From positions 2,542,001-2,606,000 of the forward strand of contig JAGTJL010000004.1 in assembly GCA_020746875.1 (NCBI GenBank): a DNA stretch of 64,000 nt, read 5' to 3'. Made by a program: the position numbers and the translations under genes. Of the stretch, positions 23,758 through 36,176 are shown one piece after another (positions within the stretch are counted from its first letter, which is position 1; each line of letters opens with the position of its first letter). Source of the stretch: Rhexocercosporidium sp. MPI-PUGE-AT-0058 (Eukaryota > Ascomycota > Leotiomycetes > Helotiales). Under the pieces are notes generated by a model. It searched no databases. It saw only the letters and a list, made by a program, of their open reading frames with translations, and was not told the DNA's origin.

Positions 23758-25337
23758 ATGTGCACCTCATCAGACGCAGCTCCAGCGACTGCTGTGACAG
23801 GTTCTGCCGTTCAAGCGCTACAAATCGAGCCCGAGGTGCGTGACCTATCAGAATTAGGGAGATAGACTGACATATTCAAGGCTGATACATGGGATGACGG
23901 GGACTCCTCTCTCGGGGTACTTCTCACACCGGTCAATTCATAACCTTTCTAATGTGTCATCTTGAATCAGAGCGCGCTAGGCAGTTCCACAACATCGATC
24001 GGCTCGAGCATTGTGAACTACAGGAAAGAGAATGGACGACGATATCATGCATACAAGGATGGGAGTAAGAGCTCTATTGTTCTTAGCGATATCCATCTGA
24101 TATGGTACAGAATACTTGTTTCCCAATGATGAGCAAGAGAATGATCGCCTGGGTAGGAATCTGTTTCCTTTAATGCGTCGTGATCTCTGCCTCATGGTTT
24201 CATAGATCTTCAACATCACCTGCTCTACTTGACCTTCAAGGGGAAACTATTTACAGCGCCAATACCCAAGGATCAGCAACTACACCGTGTCCTTGATGTT
24301 GGAACTGGTACAGGCATATGGGCCATAGACTTTGGTATGTGATTCAAGATTATCTGCGCTAGCAGTGTTGTGCTAATGAACCACCAGCGGACGAGCACCC
24401 AGAATCAGAGGTAAGAATGACACTTCCTCAGATCTCACAGCTAACCCGCCATACAGGTCGTTGGGGTTGACCTCAGTCCTATTCAGCCCTCGTTGTAAGC
24501 GCCCCCGTTCTGAATCAACAGCAATAAGACTGACCAGTCAAGCATTCCACCGAATTTGGTCTTCCAAGTCGATGACATAGAAGAAGAATGGACGTTCGCC
24601 AACAAATTCGACTTCATCTACAGCCGCATGATGACCGGTTCTATGATGGACTGGCCAAAATTCTTCTCCCAGTCTTTCGAGTAAGCCTTTCATCCCGCTG
24701 TATATTTCTTCCCGCTTTTTCTTCTTCAAGAGTAAGACATCGCTGAGACATGTCACCTACATAGAAACCTCAACCCAGGCGGCTGGATCGAGGTCGTGGA
24801 CATCTGCCTCCCGTACGAATCCCAAGATGGCACGCTCAAACCCGACTCCGCAATTAACTACTGGATCAAAACCGGAATCGAAGGCGTCACGGCTCTCGGC
24901 CGAGAGATCCATACCGCGCATACATACAAAGAGCGCATGATTGCAGCGGGGTTTGAGAATGTCACGGTAGTCATTTATCAATGGCCGACGAATCGCTGGC
25001 CCAAGGACAAGGGAATGAAGGAACTTGGTAAGGAGACAATCCGAAGTGTCTGTTTGATTCGAAGTTTGTTCGGGGTTGACAATGGTGATAGGAATGTGGG
25101 GTCTTGAAAATATGTTGAGTAGCTTAGAGGGCATCAGTCTGGCTATCTTTACGAGAGGGCTAGGGTGGAGTAAAGAGCGATTAGATGTCCTTCTCGCAGA
25201 AGTGAGGAAGGAGATGAAGGATACGAGGATCCATGCATATGCGCCTATGTAAGCATTCTTTTCTCCGAGTCGAGTCACGTTTTAATTAACATTGAGACAG
25301 ATATGTCGTATACGGTCAGAAACCTAAGAAAACATAA
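23758..25337 (+). CDS. LaeA/UMTA-type SAM-dependent methyltransferase
   Basis: Eleven short exons: 23758-23835, 23881-23916, 23971-24064, 24111-24152, 24206-24334, 24388-24410, 24457-24494, 24543-24680, 24765-25027, 25092-25248, 25301-25337. All are GT-AG and keep phase to the TAA; protein about 340 residues. Class I methyltransferase fold: SAM motif I VLDVGTGTGIWAIDFADEHP, motif II VVGVDLSPIQPSFIPPNLVF, then WTFANKFDFIYSRMMTGSM and NLNPGGWIEVVD. The N-terminus before YRKENGRRYHAYKDG is low complexity. This subfamily occurs in secondary-metabolite clusters (tailoring enzymes) and as LaeA-like regulators; substrate unknown. It lies about 25 kb from the RiPP locus with housekeeping genes between, so a link is not implied. 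It appears intact among decayed neighbours. Confidence 0.87.
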
Positions 25338-26053
25338 AACTTGTAGGGATTCTCTAAGCAACTCAAAGCTGAACACATATTTAACAATAATGAATAGCTA
25401 GTCTTCGATTTTTTCTCCCAGATCAACGTCTCGTCGTACTCCGCCCCACCTACCCGGGTAAATCGCCGTATTGGATTTCCTGGCTACATAGTTTCGTGGA
25501 CTGTGCTATCCAGAGCTCCAAATGTCTCTTGGCTCGACATCCCGCTCTTATCCTTACGCACAAAGGGGGGAGGCAACTATCACTATTCCTCTTAAGCACA
25601 TTGAACCACCATCTCTTTCCAAGTCATCCAGTGTATTATTGGAGTCTTACAGCGATATTTCTCTATCGTTTCATTTTCCTTATTCATTTTAGTCCAAGCT
25701 TGACTCACCTTTCGGGAGATCAGTCTTGCCCACTTCTGTGAATGTCTTGCTCTATCCCTGATGATAGTCAGGGCTTCCACGGTCCCAAGATCAGAACAAT
25801 CTTAATATTGAATCAAGCCCATCAGCCTTTCCCGTCATCGCATTTGAGTACCAAATCGCTAGGTACTTGATTTTCAGATCCCGAACACTGCGCAAGTTCC
25901 TTAGTTTTTTTCCATTTTATATCATCGTGCTCTAATTTGCGAGTCAAAAAATAGCATGTCGATATTTCCATTGCAGAAGAACCGAGCACCGAAGATATCA
26001 TTGATGATCTTCATGCATTCTTTGCCATACCAGTTGTAGAAGGGTTTGTCTAT
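25338..26053. other. Intergenic, no gene seen
   Basis: No coding pattern recognised. T/C-rich stretches on the plus strand around 25590-25740. Confidence 0.4.
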
Positions 26054-26344
26054 CTACAGGTAGACAGGTAGATTGTTTGGCGATGCTAGGAGTGGCCCAG
26101 CGCGCATCGTGGGTCTGGTTCTATCTTGGCGTTTCTTGCTATGATGACAATGAAGAGTTTTGCGATACTTCCGGACAAGAGTTGGGACTGGTGTCGATAG
26201 ACATTTCCTAGGCGTTTGCGCATATCGAACTTCGATGTTGATAATTCGCCCGAGAGACGGCTTCATGATCATGTCTATCAATTCGAGTGGTAGCTCAAGG
26301 GGATGACATATTTGGTTCAATGGCAGGGTCGGGACAGCAACCAT
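26054..26344 (-). pseudogene. Possible 2EXR N-terminal relic
   Basis: Minus-strand reading HPLELPLELIDMIMKPSLGR then IINIEVRYAQTPRKC resembles the FP.LP.E....W...PR...IE core of 2EXR proteins, with the Trp lost. No continuing frame of similar quality follows. Weak evidence. Confidence 0.3.
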
Positions 26345-28382
26345 GATGCTGAACCTTGTAGATTTGTGTTAATCTCAAGACCAGCGCGCTATCGAGGACG
26401 AAGAACCTAGACGGGATGGAAACTGGATGTACTAGGGGGTTCCCTCTTCATATCTGCATGCTATTAAAGTCTTAAAGTCTTGTGTGTGTCTACGGGCATA
26501 AAAGAGATCTCCGTCACTTTGATTGAAATAGGATTTAAGATGATGTATCTAGGAGTCAGTCGTAAACTTGGGTTTTGGCTCACCCAAATTGCAGTCAATT
26601 CAAAGTTATACTGATACATTCCATTGCCAGTTTTTAAAAATCCAAGTGTTTTAAGCTATTTAAACGAGATTATTTAAGCGATAAGATGAATCTATCTGAA
26701 AACTGAATTAAGCGACGTGTAGATTGAAATAGTGAACAGCGGTTATCTATTGGCATTAGTTATTTGTGAACAGTCACGCGGAATTACAAAGCCAGTCTAA
26801 GTCCAAGGATCTCACCCTGACTCGAAAAGTGTAGATTATTTTAAATAAATAAAGTACAACTACGGTAGATAGAAACTCATCTTGAGGTGGTGAACAAGCA
26901 AGAAATTAATGATTCCCAGAAGATATAAAGGGAAAAACTCGGAAAACTACAGATTTTTATGTCGGATTCTCTTAGCATCGTCTCTAGTCTAATGATAACC
27001 TTTCGATCACCAACCGCACCTTATCAGCGATGTATTTCAGAAAAGATAACACCACTCCGGCTAGAATAGACAGCTAATCTCCCGATGTTCACAAGGAGAT
27101 CAGATAAGCAAAACACTAACTTCCAGGCTCCTCTGATCGTAAAAATTTCAGCCATCTCCCTCAACATGGCGTGGTAGTCGCTGCGACCCCAACATCCCTC
27201 CAGTTTTTCCATTTTCAACAGCTTTCCACCGAATTGAGAATCAAAACATGAGAGTTCCACTTCCAGAACAGCCCTTACACTTCACTCCACTGGTCAGTGT
27301 AGTCCCAGCAACCGAGAAGATACTCTTCCCTTGCCCCCAAAAGTCCCCCATGCTCGCATCAGGAAAAACTTAAAGTATTTTAAAGCCTCACTTCACGAGC
27401 ATCATCAATCAACCTATTCTCATGACCAATCAACATCTCAGAACAGTAGCGAAATGTGTTCTTTGCTGATCTAACAAAAGTACGAAGATTCAAAAGTCGA
27501 TTCTTTGGCGTTGAACCTGTAAGAGCAATGGAAATATGAGCTGTGGCTGTCTCTTGTCGGATCACCGATCCTATCGAATGCTTGGTGAAATTCGTTATGG
27601 TATTTGCAACACTAGACATTCTGTATATCGTTCGACCCTTCCATTACCGTGTGCAAGTAGATCTGGTAAGAAGTTTGACGATGGATCAGAGGAGGAACTG
27701 GGAGATATCACGAAGCTAATCTGTGGCAGATGGTAGGACTCCTGCGGTACGATGGCGAATTCCTGCCGTAGAAGTAGTTATTGAGGCCAAACTTCAAGTC
27801 CATACTGAAGGGTCTGCGGTTAAAGATGACTTCAGTCTAGTCGCAGTAACTTGCAAAGACGTGAGGACATGGCTTTTATTAGTTCTTTGGAGGAAAATGC
27901 GCGCATGGAAACAAAATTTTGTTCTTAGAGTTGCATTAGAATCAGTGACCGATGGATGAATTCGAGATAGGTTGAAGAGTATAGAGTATGTGCAGATAAT
28001 CAATACGATTTAGCTAGCTTGAAGGCGTCAGCCTCTGACTCCAGTTGGGAATCAACCAGCCAAGTCGATGCATGGCTGAGGTCTTCCTTCGTTGAAGCTT
28101 TCTCGTGAACTTTCATCGAAATCGTGATCACATGGCCGCGAAGTGATCCTCCAACCACATTTCTATCGAAATAAACTTTTTGGAATAGACGATTTTTACA
28201 AAAAACCTAGACACCAGGAGGCAAATTCCATCACTTTGAGCCTAAGAGCTGTGCATAGTATACTATTGGATCCTCGTTTCTGCCCACTACTTCTAACCCA
28301 AGAACGTAGCAGAATACGGCGCTAGCAACTTCGATATGTTCACTTCCCAATTTTCGGGATCACACAAAGGCAAACTCGCAAC
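26345..28382. other. Long stretch without a recognised gene
   Basis: AT-richer than the surroundings. Two minus-strand frames (27260-27024, with GCWGRSDYHAMLREMAEIF, and 27619-27380, with SAKNTFRYCSEMLIGHENRL) read like protein but match no family I know. They could be parts of another decayed gene. Confidence 0.3.
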
Positions 28383-29008
28383 TTAATACCTTGACTCAAA
28401 ATCTGCTATAGTGGTAACTTCAACCTCTAGCACAAACCACTTCGATGCTTCCTTACACCTACCATTAGCCATCCCTAAAACATTCAAGATCTCATGCCAC
28501 TTCTCCACCTCGTCTGCAATCGCACCGAGGCAACTCCCCTCTATATCTTTCCTATACCCCTTCCACTTTTCGATGCCTTCCTCATCCCCGCCCTTGTCCT
28601 CATCCTCATCATTTTTGTCATAAACTTTACAATTAACCAAAATCGAACTCCTCAACCCGCCACCAACTAACGGCTTCCACAGGATCCTCATAATATCCAA
28701 AATGGGAATCCAGATCCTGGTATTTCATTCACTTTCCTCTTGAGAGTTTCCCCACCCCACAACCAGCATCTTCACCCGCACCGCCCCAACACTCTTCTTC
28801 GTATTCGGTCCCTCATCAGCCAAGAACCGCGCCAAGGACTTCAGGACCTCGAAATACAGGATATCTGTCTCGGGATAGTATAAAGACCGGACTTTACGAC
28901 GCATGAAGTCCCCGAAAAAGCAAACATGTACTTTTTCTCTTCCTGGTGACGTGCGAGCTGAGCACGAGACTCGCGGTGGGGCATTGGGTGGTTTGAGTCG
29001 CTTGGTGA
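28383..29008 (-). pseudogene. 2EXR-like gene relic split by an inverted-repeat element
   Basis: Minus strand. The frame ending at 28725 reads KVHVCFFGDFMRRKVRSLYY then PETDILYFEVLKSLARFLAD, matching the NPEIDILYF segment of 2EXR proteins, and ends VKMLVVGWGNSQEESE. A second frame, 28700-28383, follows without a shared phase. Upstream, the coding side is cut at 29008 by the 455-bp element; the sequence beyond 29467 would hold the missing 5' part. Confidence 0.4.
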
Positions 29009-29463
29009 CACCAGTGGGTGTCAGAATTAATTGCGCACCCCTAAAATTAAGCGAGACCCGCACCAAAACCCACCCTCTTCGTGATTATTATTATATAAGA
29101 AAACCTTTATATAATCTTTCAAAACTAAGTCAAATTGATATTTAGAAGTAATTAAACTAAATCTAATTTTAAGCTTTTTATTTGCATTATTATTAAGTAT
29201 TTATATGAGTAATAGCGAAACTACTAACAAAAGTCTGCTATTTAGCTCACCTAAATTCAAAATATCTGTATAACTTTACAAGCTATTGATAAAAACTTTT
29301 GAAATTAATAATACAGAATATCTTATATATAGTTATTATATACCTTAAGTATAAACATTTTCTATAAGAGAATCATGCTTTAAATTGCTTGCAAAGTATC
29401 GGCTTTTTGGTGAGGATCGCTTAATTTTGAGGGGTGCGCAATTAATTCTGGCACCCACTGGTG
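29009..29463. mobile_element. 455-bp MITE-like element with long inverted repeats
   Basis: The left end CACCAGTGGGTGTCAGAATT and the right end (reverse complement CACCAGTGGGTGCCAGAATT) match for about 45 bp with one or two differences. GTGA flanks both sides (29005-29008 and 29464-29467), a possible 4-bp target duplication. The interior is AT-rich with no coding frame, so it would depend on a transposase elsewhere. Family not assigned. Confidence 0.75.
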
Positions 29464-29570
29464 GTGATGGGAATTATGTGTGGCCGGATCAGATTCTCCA
29501 AGGCCATTTACTGTAGTTCATTTAGTAGGAGAGTGAGATCGTGGAATTCCACTGTGAAAGGGATTAGTGG

Positions 29571-31391
29571 TATCTATCTTGCCGCGGGTGATTTTCCTTG
29601 AATTGCTTGTTTCGTAGGATTTAGCGAGCGGTTTGTTTGCGCAGTTCCTCTGTCCATACGTCGCTCTTTCGTTGCTGCATCTTGGCTTGTACTGTAATTT
29701 GTATTTGCATTAGGATCGAATACTGGGAGGCTTGAATTATCGGCGAAGTAGGGTTTTTCATTTTGAGAGAAAGCGTGTGTGAGTATCAAATCGTAGGGAT
29801 TTCTCTTCATTTTTATATTTATTTATCCATTTCGTGTCATGTTTAGTCCCTTAGTTGATCGCGGACTCTCGCTGCTAGGTTGGTACACCACGAGAAAGCA
29901 GTAGCCTCTAAGAAACAGCCCTAGGCTTCGCGAGCGAACCACAACATTCGCATACTCGTGACTTTTACCCTTCGCAGTCCGAATATAAACATTGTAATAT
30001 CGCTACAAGGACGTAGTAAATGACCAAAACGAGATTCCGTCTTAGCTCTCTCCAACAACACGCCAGAAACCTCACAGAAAATGGAGATCTATGCGGACAC
30101 CATATAAAGATCTCACAAATCAGCCACTCACACCTTCAATACTTACCTTTCATTTGAATATCTGCAGGGCCAGGGTCTCTAGATGATTCGAGATTGTCAC
30201 CGGAATGGGATATGATATCTGAAAACCCCTAGCGAATCAGACATTCATTTAAAAAACAATGTTCTTACACAGGAGCTTGCAATTTCTCAATGTCTCTAGA
30301 TTGTATGGTGAGCGTATCTAGACTAGATCTGGCTTGTGAAACAGTTTCCTTATGCGGGATATAGAGACCACGTCAGTTCTACAATGTAGCTAAACTGGCG
30401 AAGGTTGTTCTGAAGCTGATGGCGGTGAGTGAGATCATTCTACCTCCAATGAACTCGACGCTGAAGCAAAATATGCACTGTACTGTACTGTACTGCATGT
30501 CTTAGCCTCATAACTTCCACACTCGACATTCAAGAATCCTGCCTCGCGATAACCTCAATAATCAGCACAGCCTCCCCTCTCCCCTCTCCCCACGCCCTCC
30601 TCAACTAACCAACTAACCAACCAACTAACTAACCAACCAATCAACTAACCAACCAACTACAACCTCTTCCGCGTCCTGGACCAGTTTATAGCCCGCTTTA
30701 ATCACCACCGCATACTAATCACCATCATCCACCTCCTCGTCCTCCACCACCGCCACCACCTCTAATCCTCAGCCTTATCCCCATCCATCCATCAATCCAT
30801 CCTCACCCCTCACCCCTCACCCCTCACCCCCAGCCCCAAATAAATACTCTCGCCCAAACCATACCATACCATACCATACCATACCAACCCATACCAACCC
30901 ATCACCACACCCGACCGAACCCATTGTCGTCGTGATCATCTCCCTCAAGCCTCTCTACCATCCTCGCGAAAACATAAAATACAGTAAGCGAGACCCTCAC
31001 CCCCTCCCTTCACGACATAAAACAACCATCCAACCCAACCTCACAACAGAATGTTCCTAATCCCCTAGTATCACAAAATGCTACCCCCCCTCTTTTGTCT
31101 TTTTTAGCGTGTGCTAGGGCGGAGGCTTGGAAGGGTGTATTTTCCTTTCGTTTCCTTTTCTATTCTTGGTTGAGGTTGTGTTCATGTTCGTGCTCGCATT
31201 TCCGTTGGCGTCTGAGTCCGAGTCTGTATTGGCGGCGCCTGCGGTTGCGGGGAAGTATTATACAAGCGATTGATTGTTCATGTTTTCATTCATGTATGTA
31301 CAGGTCTCGAGTTCAATCATCTAATGTGGATCATCTAAGGTCAATCATCTCATCTCATTCACTTCATACCAAAATCTACATCCCCCACAAA
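29571..31391. other. Long non-coding stretch with simple repeats
   Basis: No gene seen. 30600-30660 holds runs of AACCAACTAACC. 30865-30905 holds five or so copies of ATACC. 30800-30835 repeats CACCCCT. The plus strand of 30530-31030 is strongly pyrimidine/C-rich. Confidence 0.6.
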
Positions 31392-32869
31392 TCATAAATC
31401 CAAATCCCTACACCACGGCCTCCCCCTCCGAACATTCGCCTCGCACAACCGCCCCTCGATAGCCATCCCAATCAAACTAGCGATACAGATCCCCGCGCTA
31501 TCACTCACGCTCGTCGCACCCAGACTGAACTCCCTATCCGCCACGGGGACACTCTCCATGATCTCCGCGAACGTATTGACATACACCGCGCCTCCTAGTA
31601 AGCCTTCCCAGAACACCACCAAGAAGATAAGCCACACAGATGGCAGGAAGAAGTAGACGGAGTGGAGGGCGAGGAGGATGAAATTCGCTATTTGCAGGAA
31701 GGAGGGTGTATAGAGGTTGTGGAGTCGAAAGAAGGGTGTGCTGGATCGGGAGATGAAGACGCCGAGTTGGTAGAGGAAGGCGTAGAGGGGGTAGAAGGAA
31801 CGGTAGGCTGAGAAGGGGGTTGAGGAGAGGGGGAAGAGGAGCGTGGGGGAGACGCCTTGGTTGATGCTGTATTCGGCTATGTAGACGAGGAGGAGGGGGA
31901 GCATGTACGGGAAGAAGAGGGCGCGTGTACGCGCGAGATTTTGGGTGAACGTTGGTTTCGGGGTAGGGTGTGAGGTTCCTTGTGGTGGACTCACGGGTCG
32001 GGAGTGTGATGTGTATGCCTCTGAGACGGAGGATGGGCCGGGGTTGAGGAGGGCATCGGCTGCGGACGAGGTGGGGAGTGAGGTGATGTCGGAGTCGTCG
32101 ATTGAGATTCGTGGGATGGGGGTGTAGTCTTTGTTTGAAGAGGCGCGGCGGAGAGGCGCTTGGGGGAGGATGAGGAAGAATGCTAGGGGCATTATGAATG
32201 GGAGGAAAGCACACGCCAGCAAACTGTTCCGAACACTCAAGCCGATCGTGTTAGTGAGGAGGACGTAGAGACCTGCTCCAATCAATCCAGCACCTCCTGT
32301 CCCCGATCCCCAAGCTGCCAGAGAGAAAGGGCCGTAGTAATGCGTCAAGCCCAGCATGCTGAGTTCTCCTACACCGCTGGACAGCGATGCCATCCCCACC
32401 CCGAATAGCTTTGTGCCTATGGACCCACCGGTGAGGACGGAGGGTGTGAGGGCGATGAGGAACATTCCTGCAGCAGAGAGACCGCACATGACTATTATCC
32501 GCATGGAGTAGGGCACGGCGTGGATGAAGTATGGCGCGATGAGTTTGGTGAGGAAGGAGGGGAGGACATCGGCGAGGAGGACGACTCCTTTAGGGACGGC
32601 GGGGCCGACGAGATCGAGGGCTGCGGAGAGGATGATCACATAGGAGACGTTGTTGATGAGTCCTGTAGAGAGATCAGTACTGATGTAGACCAGAGGGGGA
32701 AGATGTCGGTACCGAAGAGCCAGAATGCTATCACGACTGATGCATCTGCGCCTTGGAACAACGCCCCGAACCTGGCTTTGTACACGGCCCATGATGAACC
32801 AGGAGATCCAGGCATAGGGAGCAAGCCCGAGGAGGATGGTGACCTCGACATTGTTGAGCCGTATGCCAT
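31392..32869 (-). CDS. btn1: Battenin/CLN3 family protein, Btn1-like
   Basis: Vacuolar multi-span membrane protein; in yeast Btn1 affects vacuolar pH and basic amino-acid balance. Two exons: 32869-32713 and 32662-31392, joined by a 49-nt GT-AG intron in [14 protein letters not shown]; 475 residues. CLN3 signatures are [56 protein letters not shown] and [14 protein letters not shown] in the first half. After a cytosolic loop (about residues 215-290) come [19 protein letters not shown] and the C-terminal TM group ending [18 protein letters not shown]. About 10-11 hydrophobic segments. Start: an in-frame ATG at 32923 would add 18 residues and one at 32851 would remove six; the conserved part begins around SPGLLP-like [18 protein letters not shown]. 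Confidence 0.93.
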
Positions 32870-32923
32870 GGGATGTTGAGGCTGTGGAGAGAGAAGGAAG
32901 AGTGAGGTCAATGGGATGGACAA

Positions 32924-34639
32924 GAGAGTCAGTCGCAGGCGGTCAGAAGTCTATCACACGAGCATCGACATGATAGAGAGTGCTTGGGGGCTGATTTCTG
33001 GTCCCTGCACGGGAGTGAAAGGTCGGCAGATATTATGTCTCTCCTCCGCTGCCTACCTGTTTGATCCGAAAGGATTTGAAGCTATTCCGATATGTTGACC
33101 TCGTCGTCGGTAGCTCACCGTCGCTTCTTGGTTGATAGGTACTGCACTGCACTGATTGTCCTGTGCAGGAGATGTGGTCGCACACATGCATCCTGCATCC
33201 TGTCTGCCGGGCTTATCAAGGTTAGCCAGGGTGGGTCACGGCACGGACCAAGGTTCGGTTCGGTTCGGCTTACTTTCACTTTCACCTTCACTTTCACCTT
33301 CACCTTCGCACCGCATTATTGTATTTCCGTGCGTGCAGGTCCACCAGCCAGCCAAGCGGGTCCAGGTCCAGGCCCAGGTCCAGGTCCAACTCCAAACTTC
33401 CGTCGGCAAGTGACATTTACCGCGTTTCTAAAGTCAAGCCAAGTCAAGCCTGCCTCTGCCTCTGCCTCTGCCTCTGCCTCCAGCCGCCTGCCTCCTGTCC
33501 AAAGTCCATGCCTGCCTGGCTGCCTTACCGATTGCCTTGTCGTTCTTTACCTGTCCCTTGACCTTTTGCCTTTCCAGTACCTCTCTGTCCCATCCATCCA
33601 TGTCTCTGCCCATGCACTCACTAACCACCCACCACCCACCACCCCCCATATCCCTGGCTGGGTTGGGTTGGGTTGGTTTGGTTTGACTGTAACCCCAGAC
33701 TGCAGGCAGGGATGACAGCTCGCCAGTGGATCGTTGATGTGATCTAGTGGCTTCAGATCCTGGTCTCTGCATCCCGTCGTGCTCTCTTTTAGATTTAGTC
33801 GGTGCTCATCCTGGCGCATCGACAGGGGTCGAGGGAAGAAAATACGCACCAAATATGCAGGGATATGTCAGGATGTGCAGGATTGCGGTATGTCGGGCAG
33901 GGATTGGGGGACATGGCGGTGCAAAGAAGCGCGGGCCGGGCAAGGGCAGGGCAGAACTTTTGCATGGGCGGGCAGGGCAGGGCAGGGCAGGAGGAGGAGA
34001 GAAGCAAGCAAGCAAGCAAGCAAACTACCCTTCACTGCTGTCGAGTGGAGGAAGCACATTTTCATCACATTTCATCCCATCCAGCCACAGCCAGCACACT
34101 ACCACTACCACTACTACACCACCACTACCCTTCGATCCCTCCTTCAACGAACCATCGCATAACCATAACCACCCCTTATCCTCCTCATCAACAGCGCCTC
34201 ATCTTGGATACCTACCTTAGCACGGTGCTGCAGCAGCTCCTCTCTCCCTCTGCGCCTGCGGCTAAACACAAACCCTGTCCTGTCCTGTCCGGTCCTGTTT
34301 GCTCTCGATTCCCTTTCGGATCGACAGGGTATCGTGGCTTTCGCGAGACAAGTCAAGACATCCATCCCATCAGCCTCTGCTCTTTTCCCCCTCTCCGCTC
34401 CCGTCATCGAAGTCTCGTTCCATTCTACTTGATCGCACGCGCACCAAAGTGAGGATATATATACACACACACCGATATGCGGAGGAGTGGCATCGCAGTT
34501 GCAGGATAGAGCTTATATCTGATCGCCTCGTAGCTCGGGGGTCTGCCGCGGTAGCTGAGCTATAGCTCCGAAACAACCACGCTCAACACATACATACCTG
34601 CTTCACCACGACCACACCGCTGGCAAAATCAAAGACATC
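32924..34639. other. Long low-complexity upstream region between BTN1 and RXT3
   Basis: No gene seen despite several long frames, which come from repeats. 33268-33310: TTCACTTTCACC repeats. 33355-33400: CAGGTCCAGGCC repeats. 33450-33480: four GCCTCT units. 33655-33685: GGGTTGGGTTGG. 33965-34020: GGGCAGGGCAGG and AGCAAGCA repeats. Probably a long promoter and leader for RXT3. Confidence 0.55.
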
Positions 34640-36141
34640 ATGGATCCAAGACAACCTCAACACCCTTTCTCGCGGAATACCGCATCGCCATACGGACGAA
34701 CGCCCTTTCCTCCCTCTGCTGCGAATCAAGCGTCCTTCCCTCCATCATCGCATCCTCCACCCGCTGCGCCTTCCTACGCTGAACATCAGCGACGACCTTC
34801 CGACCCCCCATACTACAACCCGCAACGAAGTTATGGACAAGATGGACCACCGATGGCAGGACCTGGACATTCGAGACATCAGAGTACTTCGTCAATCGGC
34901 CACGGAACTCCCGTGAATCGAAGCATGCCGCCTCCCTCTTCACCTCAGCAGCAGGCTCCTCAAGCTCCTCCCCATCACGGCTATGGTCCACCACCACCTA
35001 GGCCACCGCCTGTTGCTGTTGGCCCACCTTCGAATTTCCCTTCCAATCGAGATCTTCCTTCTCTGCCTCCCTTGAACCGGCCACAGAGCACGGGGGGAGT
35101 AGCATGTCCATTTCATCAATGCTCGGAGGGCCGTCGCGAGAGGCACCGCCTTCTCAATACGCCTCTCCAGTCGCTACTTCGGCACCACCAAATCCGATGT
35201 ACGGGCCGGCGCATGCATCACCTCGAACGAGTACGACTGGCCCAGACTATGCTCCGTTTCGAAGACCCCAAACTCCCGAGCATCAACGCCCTTACGACCC
35301 TCGAGACAACAGAGCCATGTCAGCATCGGCTGGTTCCCCTCCGAACATGAATCAACATTATACACCAGAAGGAAGGAAATTCGGAACGCCGCAGGGATAT
35401 GGCCAGAGAGTGCCAGTGGAAGAGAGGAGAGAACCAGGCCGCGTTCAGAATCCCAATGGTCCTCCGCCACGACCGAATAGCCAACCCAGCGCTTTCAGTC
35501 ATGGGCCGCAACGAGCACCCGAAAACCCTCGACCAATACATCAAGAAAGCATATTCGGTAGGCGCGTGGAGAATGTGTCTCGAGTACCAGAACCACACGC
35601 AAGGCAGGAGCCGGGATATGGTCGACCTGGGTTCGAAGAAAGGCAAGGTGCATACGGGTATGCCGAGAGGGAACGGCAAGAAAGAGAGATAGCGATGCAA
35701 AGAGAGAGGGAGAGACTGGAAAGAGACAGGGAGCGAGCAAGGGAGCAAGAGAGAGAAAGGGAGATTGCTATGCAACGGGAACGAGAACAACGTGACAGAG
35801 CCGAACAGGAGAACATGCAGTATGCTCATGAGTTGGCACGGAGAAATGCACAGCAGACAGCATACAACCGACCACCTCCAGAGCCGGTAAGGGAGCAGCA
35901 TATGTGGAATCGCGCTCACCAAGAACCGCCAAGGCCTGAATATGATCAACCGCCACCAGCCGAGAGGAGATATGAGTACCCAGGGACTTCTGGACCCCAA
36001 TACTCTGGACCGCCTCCCGCATATGCATCAAACGAGCCCAGGTATGGACCAGCTCCACAACCAACATCAGCACCTCATCAAACTCCACCCACCACCCAAT
36101 ACGAGGCTACAGCCTCGCTTCAAGAACGGCTTCGAATTGCT

Positions 36142-36176
<35 letters not shown>

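Noticed and set aside
23758..25337. Methyltransferase as part of the RiPP cluster
   Set aside because: It lies about 25 kb away with Rxt3, Btn1 and sugar-use genes between; nothing in the sequence links them.
31534..32214. 226-codon frame inside BTN1
   Set aside because: Shadow frame with Pro/Arg/His bias; the overlapping frame is clearly CLN3.
33092..34452. Several 100-216-codon frames upstream of RXT3
   Set aside because: Their length comes from simple repeats (TTCACC, CAGGTC, GGGCA); no protein-like content on either strand.
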